Shown here: positions 7,688-14,796 of the stretch, in pieces
How positions within the stretch are numbered: the first letter of the stretch is position 1
Layout of the letters: each line of letters opens with the position of its first letter
From: an uncultured Clostridia bacterium
Lineage (GTDB): Bacteria; Bacillota; Clostridia; Peptostreptococcales; Anaerovoracaceae
Reading direction: 5' to 3'
DNA: 64,000 nt
Assembly: GCA_938046095.1 (NCBI GenBank)
Contig: CALIXS010000024.1
Span: 62,001 to 126,000, forward strand
Made by a program: the position numbers and the translations under genes
The notes under the pieces: model-generated
The model's input: the letters and a program-made list of their open reading frames with translations, nothing else
Told to the model about the DNA's origin: nothing
The model's database searches: none

Positions 7688-10600
7688 AAGAACTTATTAT
7701 GTCGCAGATAGATCTGAATGATTTTGAAGGGCATACGCAGGATCAGTTTGACCTCAATATAGAAGACTGCGTGATCGAAAAAGACAGCGGAACGCTCAGG
7801 ATAAGTGTATCGCTCAATTTTGTCGTACCCGCTGACAGTGAACAGAAAATCAAAGCCTTGATAAAGGGCGGCGTTTCCGATATATCGGACGTGGATATAT
7901 CATATAAATACAGGGATGTTGTTTTGAACGACCTCGAGGCTCTCGAGGCATTTACGCCGAGGATGGTAAAGATCGCAAACGGTGATTACGCATCTTTGAC
8001 CGAGGCTATAATCTGTGGCCGCGGACGCATAGAGGACGGCAGGTATATAATAAAAGCCCTCGGCAAGGTCGCTGCCGAACGACTGAACAAACATGCGGCG
8101 GTTTTTTTTCGGAATATGATAAGGGACCATCTCGGTCTTGATTATGACGTCGCGTTCGAAAACGATGAGAATACTTACGATACCGCTTTGACCCACATGA
8201 AAAGATCGTGTGAGCAGGAGATGGCAGAGACGGTACGGCTTAACGCCGCCGCTTCCGAAAAAGCAAAGGCTGCGCCTGTGAAACCTTACGGCAGGCAGGG
8301 AGCTGTAAGCGGTGGGAACGGAAGCGGTAACGGCGCAAGGCGCCGCCGCAGGGATGACAGAGAAGCGCCTGCCGACGGAAATATCATAATGGGGACAAAA
8401 CCGATATCCGGCGCGATCACACAGCTTTCGGAGGTGGATGCCGAGCTCGGAAAGATTAATGTTGCAGGTGTAGTATTTGCCAAGGGCTCGAAAACGATAA
8501 AAAACGGCAGCAAGCTCATATCGATAGATATAACCGATATGAAAACGAGTATATCCCTCAAGGCTTTCGTATCGGAAGGCAAGTGGAACGAGATAGATTC
8601 TCTGATAAAGGACGGAGATTATATCAAGGCCGAAGGCAATGCCGAATGGGACAGATTCGATAACTGCCTGTCGGTTATGATCAGCGGCATAGAAAAGGGA
8701 GAGATCGTGAGGCGCGAAGACAACTATGACGGGCCTCACAGAGTGGAGCTGCACTGCCATACCAAAATGAGCGCTTTGGACGGACTGAACGACGTCGAAA
8801 GCATCGTAAGGACAGCCGCCTTATGGAAACAGCCCGCCGTGGCGATAACGGACCACGGTGTAGTGCAGAGTTTTCCCGATGCGGCGAGGACGGCCGATAA
8901 TCTCGCATCCGATAAGGCGAATCCGTATAAGATAAAAATCATATACGGTATGGAGGGTTACGTAATTGACGATGAAGACTGCAAAAATCCGGACGGCACT
9001 ATAAACTATAAGGCGAAGCCGAGCAACCATATAATCCTGTTAGCGGCGACTCAGGAAGGGCTTAAAAATATGTACAAGCTCGTGTCGCTTTCGCACCTCA
9101 AATATTTTTACAAGAAGCCGAGGCTGCCGAAATCCGTCATAAGCGAATACAGGGACGGCATCATAATAGGCTCGGCGTGCGAAGCGGGAGAGGTTTACAG
9201 AGCGATAAGGGACGGAAAAACGGAGGAGGAGATCGACAGGATCGCATCATTTTATGATTATCTCGAGATACAGCCTTTGGTCAATAACAGTTTCATGATA
9301 GAAAACGGTATGGTATCCGGGGATGAAGAACTTCAGGAATACAACCGCAGAATCATATCATGCGGCCGCAGGCTCGGAAAGCTTACTGTTGCCACGACGG
9401 ACGCTCACTACGATGAGCCGGAATCCGCGATATACAGGAATATTATCATGGCGGGCCAGGGCTACAAGGACGCCGAAAAAGGACGCGGGCTCTATCTGAG
9501 GACGACCGGGGAGATGCTCGAGGAGTTTTCGTACCTCGGAGAAGAACTGGCGTACGAAGTGGTGGTGGAAAACACGAACAGGATAGCCGACATGATCTCG
9601 GAAGATATACTTCCTGTGCCGCAAAAAAAATATCCGCCAAGTATTGAGGGAGCCGATGAGACGCTTAGGACAAGCTGCATGAAGAAGGCTCACAGCATAT
9701 ACGGCGACCCCCTCCCCGAAATAATAGCCGAACGCCTGAACAAGGAGCTTGATTCCGTCATCGGAAACGGCTATGCCGTAATGTATGTGTCGGCACAGAT
9801 GGTCGTCAGAAAGTCGATGGAGGACGGATATCTCGTAGGCTCCAGAGGGTCGGTAGGATCGTCCCTGGCGGCCACGATGGCGGGGATAACGGAGGTAAAT
9901 CCGCTCGACCCTCACTATATATGCCCGGAATGTAAGAAACTTGTCTGGGGAGACACGAAGACATACGACTGCGGTATAGACATGCCGGTAAAAATGTGTC
10001 CTGTGTGCGGTATGGAGATGAAGAGGGACGGTTTTATGATCCCGTTTGCGACGTTTCTCGGCTTCGACGGTGACAAGGAGCCTGACATCGACCTGAACTT
10101 CGCTCCCGAGGAGCAGACGGTCGCACATAAATATGTAGGCACGATATTCGGAGAAAAAAACGTATTCAAGGCGGGAACGGTATCGGCCGTGCAGGGAAAC
10201 ACGGCTTACGGCTATGTTATGAAATACGCTGAGGAGAAGAATCTGAATCTGAGCAGATCCGAGATAAACCGTCTTGTAAAGGGGTGTACGGGAGTCAAAA
10301 AAACGTCAGGACAGCATCCCGGGGGGATAATAATCGTGCCTGATGATCATGAGATATACGAGTTCTGTCCCATTCAGCATCCTGCTAACGACATGACGAC
10401 TGATATCATAACTACGCATTTTGATTATCATAAGATAGATCAGAGCCTGCTGAAGCTTGACATTCTCGGACACAACATACCTTCGATGATACGACAGCTT
10501 CAGGATATGACGGGAGTCGACCCGATGACGATAGATCTGACGGATCGCAAGGTACTGTCGATATTCAACGGTATTGAGGCACTTGATATAAAAGACGAAA

Positions 10601-11511
10601 ATTACAAGTACACGCACGGAACGTACGCGATACCCGAATTCGGCACCGGATTTGTAAGGCAGATGCTCGACGATACAAAGCCCGACAAATTCGCCGACCT
10701 CGTCAGGATAGCGGGCTTTTCGCACGGAACGGATGTCTGGCTCAACAACGCACAGGACTACATCAGAAGCGGTGTAGCCACTGTGAGAGAGGTGATATCC
10801 GCTCGTGACGACATAATGAATTACCTGATATTGAAGGGAATCGGGAACAAAATGAGCTTCCAGATAATGGAAGACGTACGGAAGAACAGGCCGCTGAAGG
10901 ATGAACAACTTGCAGTTATGAAAGAGCACGGCGTTCCTGATTGGTACATAGATTCGTGCATCAAGATACAGTATATGTTCCCGAGAGCCCATTCGGTGGC
11001 GTACGTCATGATGTCATTCAGGCTGGCGTGGTTCAAGGTGTATTATCCGAGGGAGTTTTACGCTACGTATTTTACCTCGGTAGCCGCTGATTTTGATGCC
11101 GACGTAATACTTCAGGGGAAGGAGGCCATACTCCGGAGGATAGATGCCGTAAACGCGATGGGAGACAACGCTTCACCCAAAGATAAGGCGGAGGTGCTCG
11201 TATTTGAAGTCGCATACGAAATGTATGCGAGGGGCTACAAATTCAGATGGCCGCGTCTCGGTGCATCAAAAGCGCTCAAATTCTGGACGGAGGACGGAGA
11301 TATCCTATTGCCTTTTACGGCGCTTGACGGCGTGGGAGCAACAGCGGCCGAGGCTCTTGAGGATTCTTACGGGAAGAAACCTTTCGCTACGATAGAGGAT
11401 GCTGTGAACAGGGCTAAGCTCAACAAAATATCCGTGGCAGCGCTCCGCAGTCGCGGAGTCTTCGACGGCCTCCCGGAGGCCGACCAGATATCGTTCTTCT
11501 CCATGATGTAG
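7684..11511 (+). CDS. polC: DNA polymerase III PolC-type alpha subunit lacking the 3'-5' exonuclease domain
   Basis: This is the replicative polymerase of Firmicutes. The 1275-residue protein has, in order: an N-terminal domain (about 1-225), an OB-fold domain (about 235-345), a PHP domain (about 355-600), a zinc finger with Cys747, Cys750, Cys772 and Cys775, the polymerase active site with Asp801, Asp803 (PDIDLNF) and Asp926 (LDILGH), and the helix-hairpin-helix C-terminus. In ordinary PolC a DEDDh exonuclease of about 165 residues interrupts the PHP domain after the EGY segment. Here Glu424 (GMEGYV) and His449 (NHIILLA) are only 25 residues apart, so that domain is absent, which also accounts for the shorter total length. 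The candidate PHP metal ligands His357, His359, Asp390, His391, Glu424, His449, Cys499, Asp573 and His575 all appear present. The ATG overlaps the ispG stop by four bases. No frameshift or residual exonuclease sequence is visible. Confidence 0.95.
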   Translation: MKELIMSQIDLNDFEGHTQDQFDLNIEDCVIEKDSGTLRISVSLNFVVPADSEQKIKALIKGGVSDISDVDISYKYRDVVLNDLEALEAFTPRMVKIANGDYASLTEAIICGRGRIEDGRYIIKALGKVAAERLNKHAAVFFRNMIRDHLGLDYDVAFENDENTYDTALTHMKRSCEQEMAETVRLNAAASEKAKAAPVKPYGRQGAVSGGNGSGNGARRRRRDDREAPADGNIIMGTKPISGAITQLSEVDAELGKINVAGVVFAKGSKTIKNGSKLISIDITDMKTSISLKAFVSEGKWNEIDSLIKDGDYIKAEGNAEWDRFDNCLSVMISGIEKGEIVRREDNYDGPHRVELHCHTKMSALDGLNDVESIVRTAALWKQPAVAITDHGVVQSFPDAARTADNLASDKANPYKIKIIYGMEGYVIDDEDCKNPDGTINYKAKPSNHIILLAATQEGLKNMYKLVSLSHLKYFYKKPRLPKSVISEYRDGIIIGSACEAGEVYRAIRDGKTEEEIDRIASFYDYLEIQPLVNNSFMIENGMVSGDEELQEYNRRIISCGRRLGKLTVATTDAHYDEPESAIYRNIIMAGQGYKDAEKGRGLYLRTTGEMLEEFSYLGEELAYEVVVENTNRIADMISEDILPVPQKKYPPSIEGADETLRTSCMKKAHSIYGDPLPEIIAERLNKELDSVIGNGYAVMYVSAQMVVRKSMEDGYLVGSRGSVGSSLAATMAGITEVNPLDPHYICPECKKLVWGDTKTYDCGIDMPVKMCPVCGMEMKRDGFMIPFATFLGFDGDKEPDIDLNFAPEEQTVAHKYVGTIFGEKNVFKAGTVSAVQGNTAYGYVMKYAEEKNLNLSRSEINRLVKGCTGVKKTSGQHPGGIIIVPDDHEIYEFCPIQHPANDMTTDIITTHFDYHKIDQSLLKLDILGHNIPSMIRQLQDMTGVDPMTIDLTDRKVLSIFNGIEALDIKDENYKYTHGTYAIPEFGTGFVRQMLDDTKPDKFADLVRIAGFSHGTDVWLNNAQDYIRSGVATVREVISARDDIMNYLILKGIGNKMSFQIMEDVRKNRPLKDEQLAVMKEHGVPDWYIDSCIKIQYMFPRAHSVAYVMMSFRLAWFKVYYPREFYATYFTSVAADFDADVILQGKEAILRRIDAVNAMGDNASPKDKAEVLVFEVAYEMYARGYKFRWPRLGASKALKFWTEDGDILLPFTALDGVGATAAEALEDSYGKKPFATIEDAVNRAKLNKISVAALRSRGVFDGLPEADQISFFSMM

Positions 11512-11625
11512 GAAATACCGTCACACTGATGTATTTTTGGCGCTTTCGCCGCAAAATCGGGCACGGATTCCCGCCCGGAATAAGGTACAATATAAGAAAT
11601 ACCATTTTATTTCGGGAGATAACGG

Positions 11626-12003
11626 ATGAGCGGAGGATATATAACGGTAAAGACGAGGCGTATCGTTCACAAGGTCATGCTTGCGGATATACTTTTTCTT
11701 GACAGGCTCGGGCGAAAGGTAAGAATCGTGACGGGCGGCGACGACATAACATATTACGCCAATATGAGCGAGATTATTCCTCTGCTGAACGACGATTTTT
11801 TCGGTGTGTTGCTGTGGACATACGTAAATTTTTCGCGCGTAGTGTGTATGTCTTCGGGTACGATTACGTTCGATTGCGGAAAAACGCTGATGCTCGCGCG
11901 CGACAGCTTCGCAAAGGCAAAGCTTGAGTTTTACAGGTATCTGAAATCGCATGAGATGCCACGGCCTGACACCGGGGAAACAGGTCGTGCTCGGAAAATC
12001 TGA
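11626..12003 (+). CDS. Stand-alone LytTR-type DNA-binding protein
   Basis: This 125-residue protein is made almost entirely of one domain that resembles the LytTR DNA-binding fold. It begins with DILFLDRLGRKVRIVTGGDD, continues with a helix around residues 46-55 (SEIIPLLNDD), and ends with the strand pattern VCMSSGTITFDCGKTLMLARD. It has no receiver domain and no membrane segment. LytTR proteins usually control virulence, bacteriocin or cell wall genes as response regulators, but lone LytTR proteins occur in Firmicutes. The sequence is divergent, so the family call is tentative. It lies between polC and mscL with 114 bases before it, including a TACAAT-like -10 element. Confidence 0.6.
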   Translation: MSGGYITVKTRRIVHKVMLADILFLDRLGRKVRIVTGGDDITYYANMSEIIPLLNDDFFGVLLWTYVNFSRVVCMSSGTITFDCGKTLMLARDSFAKAKLEFYRYLKSHEMPRPDTGETGRARKI

Positions 12004-12024
12004 TGCGGCGGGGATAAATCGACG

Positions 12025-12053
12025 TTGAATTCCGTATGTATAAGATATATTAT
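12025..12053 (+). promoter_or_regulatory. Likely promoter of mscL
   Basis: TTGAAT (12025-12030) and TATTAT (12048-12053) are spaced by 17 bases and lie 50 bases before the mscL start. The region is clearly more A+T-rich than its surroundings. Confidence 0.6.
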
Positions 12054-12102
12054 ATCTCATGACTGAAATCACATTTCTTATAGGGAAGGGAGATACATCA
12101 AA

Positions 12103-12477
12103 ATGAAATCATTTTTCAGGGAATTCAAGGAGTTTATTAACAAGGGAAACGTCATGAGCATGGCGGTAGGCATAATTATAGGCGGTGCATTTACCGCAAT
12201 AGTTAATTCGCTCGTATCGGATATCATAGGTCCTGTCATAGGCATGATCCTCGGCGGTATCGATTTCAGCGCGATATCCGTATTCGTGGGAAGTGCGCAG
12301 CTTATGGTCGGGAACTTCATACAAGCCGTAATCACGTTTATGATCACGGCTTTGGTAATATTCGTGATGATGAAGCAGTTCAACAAATTTTCCAAGCCGA
12401 AGGAGGAAGCTCCTGCCGAACCGTCCGACGAGGTTAAGCTTCTGACAGAGATCAGGGATTCTCTCAAAGAAAAATAA
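12103..12477 (+). CDS. mscL: Large-conductance mechanosensitive channel
   Basis: MscL opens under membrane tension to release solutes on osmotic downshock. The 124-residue protein has the N-terminal amphipathic start (FFREFKEFINKGNVMSMAVG), TM1 with the conserved AVGIIIGGAFTAIVNSLV, a periplasm-side loop with GSAQL, TM2 around residues 75-98 and a charged cytoplasmic C-terminal helix. Length and layout are typical. It has its own promoter and a good GGGAGA site. Confidence 0.95.
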   Translation: MKSFFREFKEFINKGNVMSMAVGIIIGGAFTAIVNSLVSDIIGPVIGMILGGIDFSAISVFVGSAQLMVGNFIQAVITFMITALVIFVMMKQFNKFSKPKEEAPAEPSDEVKLLTEIRDSLKEK

Positions 12478-12498
12478 ATCTGTCGGTGCGGTCCTCGT

Positions 12499-12527
12499 TT
12501 GACACGTCCGAGCACATGTGATATCAT
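12499..12527 (+). promoter_or_regulatory. Likely promoter of the rimP-nusA-infB operon
   Basis: A consensus TTGACA (12499-12504) and TATCAT (12522-12527) are spaced by 17 bases. Transcription would begin just before the perfect hairpin at 12553-12579, so that hairpin is the first structure of the operon RNA. Confidence 0.7.
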
Positions 12528-12552
12528 AAATACGATCAATATTGCTTTTTAG

Positions 12553-12579
12553 GAAGAGTGGGTCATGTGCCCACTCTTC
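12553..12579 (+). promoter_or_regulatory. Perfect leader hairpin upstream of rimP
   Basis: GAAGAGTGGG and CCCACTCTTC form an uninterrupted 10-bp stem with a 7-base loop, followed by AAATTTTG. Similar GAGTGGG/CCCACTC hairpins precede rimP in many bacteria, as far as I recall. The T-run is weak, so the role may be 5' end protection, attenuation or protein binding rather than termination. Confidence 0.6.
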
Positions 12580-12601
12580 AAATTTTGTTGAGGGTCACAA
12601 T

Positions 12602-13072
12602 ATGGCAAACGGCAGGATTACAGACAGAGTGAACGACATGATCGCCGATTTTCTTGCGGAAAACGGGTACGAGCTATGGGATATGAGATACGTCAAAGAA
12701 GGTCGGGAACACTATCTGAGGATATTTATCGATAGAGCCGACGGCGATTACATAAGCACGGAGGACTGCGAGAAGGTCAGCAGATTCGTATCGGACGAGC
12801 TCGACAGGTATGATCCGATAGAGGATAATTATTTCCTCGAGGTAAGCTCGCCGGGCATGGACAGAGAGCTGACGCGCCGGGAACACTTTGACAGATGTGC
12901 CGGGCAGATCGTCGAAGTGAGGCTGTATAAACCGCTGAACGGAGAGAAGCTCATAGAAGGCGAACTCCTTGAGGCGACGGAGAAAGAAATAACTATCAGA
13001 ACCGAAGAAGGCGGGCAGGTGACGATACCGCGCTCGCAGACCGCTAAGATCAGCTTGGCTGTGATTTTTTAA
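12602..13072 (+). CDS. rimP: Ribosome maturation factor RimP
   Basis: RimP assists assembly of the 30S subunit. The 156-residue protein has the N-terminal domain with YELWDMRYVKEGREHYLRIFID, the conserved EVSSPGMDR turn and the C-terminal SH3-like domain. An in-frame ATG at 12542 would add 20 residues, but those cross the leader hairpin and have no family likeness. The ATG at 12602 follows a GAGGG site and starts the conserved part. It is followed 17 bases later by nusA, the usual pair. Confidence 0.93.
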   Translation: MANGRITDRVNDMIADFLAENGYELWDMRYVKEGREHYLRIFIDRADGDYISTEDCEKVSRFVSDELDRYDPIEDNYFLEVSSPGMDRELTRREHFDRCAGQIVEVRLYKPLNGEKLIEGELLEATEKEITIRTEEGGQVTIPRSQTAKISLAVIF

Positions 13073-13089
13073 CGGAGGTATATAACGAA

Positions 13090-14211
13090 ATGAACAAAGA
13101 ATTCATCGACGCTCTTGACGAACTCGAAAAAGACAGGCATATAGAAAAAAGTGTGCTTATCGAAGCGATAGAGGCGGCTCTTGTAGCAGCATACAAGAAA
13201 AACTACGGAACGTCGCAGAACGTCAGAGCATCCGTCGATGCCTCGACGGGAGATATGGCTGTATTTTCCAGGCTCGACATCGTCGAGGAGGTTGAGGACG
13301 ATTCGACTCAGATGAGCCTCGAGGAGGCGCACGATATCGATCCCCGCTATGAGGTCGGTGACTACATAGAGTTTCAGGTGACGCCGGAAGATTTCGGACG
13401 CATAGCAGCTCAGACGGCCAAGCAGGTAGTTGTACAAAGGATAAGAGAAGCCGAACGCGGAATGGTCTTTGATGATTTCAAGGACAGACAGGGCGAGCTT
13501 GTTACGGGTATCGTACAGCGCAGAAGCGGCAATACCCTGTTCGTGGATGTCGGTCATACAGAAGGAATACTGCCGGCGAAGGAGCAGGTGCCGGGCGAAA
13601 GGTTCAACGTTAACGATCGCATGAAGGCGTTCATAATGGATGTCAAGAGGACGAACAAGGGACCTCAGGTATTCCTTTCGCGCTCGCATCCCGGACTTGT
13701 AAAGAAGCTGTTTGAGCTCGAGGTACCGGAAATACAGGACAAAACGGTAGAGATCAAAGGCATCGCGAGAGAGGCCGGATCAAGGACGAAGATAGCCGTA
13801 TACACGGAGTTTGACAATGTCGACCCGGTAGGTTCGTGTGTCGGACCGCGCGGTGCAAGAGTACAGGCGGTTGTCGATGAACTCTCGGGTGAAAAGATAG
13901 ACATAATATCATGGAGCGAGGATCCGAACGAACTTATTGCAAATGTCCTTTCGCCTGCGAAGGTCGAGGAGGTGTTCGCGGATACCGAGGAAAATATAGC
14001 GACAGCAGTCGTACCGGATTTTCAGCTTTCGCTCGCGATAGGAAAGGAAGGTCAGAATGTCAGGCTCGCCGCCAAGGTGAGCGGCTGGAAGATCGACATC
14101 AGGAGCCATTCACAGTATTACGGGGAGGAGAACGCCGACATGATAAAGGAGCTCAACGAAGCCTTCGAAAAATATGAGGATGAGGTGAGCGAGGATGACG
14201 ACGAAGAGTAA
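13090..14211 (+). CDS. nusA: Transcription termination/antitermination protein NusA
   Basis: NusA binds RNA polymerase and nascent RNA and modulates pausing and termination. The 373 residues comprise an N-terminal polymerase-binding domain, an S1 domain beginning with GELVTGIVQRR near residue 137, and two KH domains with DPVGSCVGPRGARVQAVVDEL and LAIGKEGQNVRLAAKVSGWK. The acidic tail is short and there are no C-terminal repeats, as usual in Firmicutes. It overlaps the next gene by 17 bases. Confidence 0.97.
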   Translation: MNKEFIDALDELEKDRHIEKSVLIEAIEAALVAAYKKNYGTSQNVRASVDASTGDMAVFSRLDIVEEVEDDSTQMSLEEAHDIDPRYEVGDYIEFQVTPEDFGRIAAQTAKQVVVQRIREAERGMVFDDFKDRQGELVTGIVQRRSGNTLFVDVGHTEGILPAKEQVPGERFNVNDRMKAFIMDVKRTNKGPQVFLSRSHPGLVKKLFELEVPEIQDKTVEIKGIAREAGSRTKIAVYTEFDNVDPVGSCVGPRGARVQAVVDELSGEKIDIISWSEDPNELIANVLSPAKVEEVFADTEENIATAVVPDFQLSLAIGKEGQNVRLAAKVSGWKIDIRSHSQYYGEENADMIKELNEAFEKYEDEVSEDDDEE

Positions 14212-14476
14212 GATACCTATGCGCAGATGCATAGGGTGTATGGAGTCAAGGCCGAAAAGGGAGCTCGTCAGGATCGCTTATTACGAGGGTGTTATGTCGC
14301 TCGACCTTACCGGAAAGGCGAAAGGCAGGGGCGCGTACGTTTGCGCAGAGAGCGACTGTATAGAAAAGGCGGCAAAACGCAACGCCTTTGTGAGAGCCTT
14401 CAGGGACAGTATAGATCCGGACGATGTCGCGAGGATCGGAGAGGAGCTCGAATGCCTTCGAAATTCGAAAGCCTGA
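14195..14476 (+). CDS. rnpM: YlxR/RnpM family RNase P modulator
   Basis: This 93-residue basic protein opens with the family hallmark R-R-C-I-G-C-M-E-S-R-P-K-R-E-L-V-R. It also carries the KGRGAYVC phrase around residues 42-50. In Bacillus subtilis YlxR was renamed RnpM because it binds the RNase P RNA and modulates its activity. The start lies inside the end of nusA, so the two are translationally coupled. Its place between nusA and ylxQ is the standard order. Confidence 0.9.
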   Translation: MTTKSKIPMRRCIGCMESRPKRELVRIAYYEGVMSLDLTGKAKGRGAYVCAESDCIEKAAKRNAFVRAFRDSIDPDDVARIGEELECLRNSKA

Positions 14477-14796
14477 TGGGCTTTGCCGCAAGGTCGGGCA
14501 GTATCGTCACGGGATACAATACGTGCCTGTCGATGATAAGATCGCGCCGGATTGCGCTTCTGATACTCGCTGAAGATATCGGAGAGAATACAAGAGAAAA
14601 AATGATGCAAAAATGCGCCTCGAACGGCGTACAGGTACGCACGTTCGGCAAAGCCGAAGAATTGTCGCACATGACAGGCAGGACAGACAAGGGAACTTTC
14701 GGGATAACGGACAAAGATTTTGCAAAGAGTATATGCAGGGAGATTGACCTATTTCAATCAGAAAGGAAGGTGGCTTATGGCAAAGAAAGTATATGA
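14452..14796 (+). CDS. ylxQ: L7Ae-like ribosomal protein YlxQ
   Basis: This is a 114-residue L7Ae/L30e/S12e/Gadd45-fold protein that probably binds kink-turn RNA. The N-terminal FESLMGFAARSGSIVTGYNTC phrase, split over two motifs, and the central LLILAEDIGENTREKM strand-helix match the family. The ATG at 14452 was chosen because GGAGAGGAG lies directly upstream. An ATG at 14476, overlapping the ylxR stop, is possible but has no ribosome binding site. It overlaps infB by 20 bases. Conservation in this operon implies a translation-related role. Confidence 0.85.
   Translation: MPSKFESLMGFAARSGSIVTGYNTCLSMIRSRRIALLILAEDIGENTREKMMQKCASNGVQVRTFGKAEELSHMTGRTDKGTFGITDKDFAKSICREIDLFQSERKVAYGKESI

Noticed and set aside
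11545..11570. Hairpin-like sequence after polC as a terminator
   Set aside because: The stem is imperfect and short (GGCG/CGCC) and is not followed by a T-run.
14227..14451. Longer N-terminus for ylxQ inside ylxR
   Set aside because: The extension is the out-of-frame reading of ylxR; family conservation begins at 14452, which has a good ribosome binding site.
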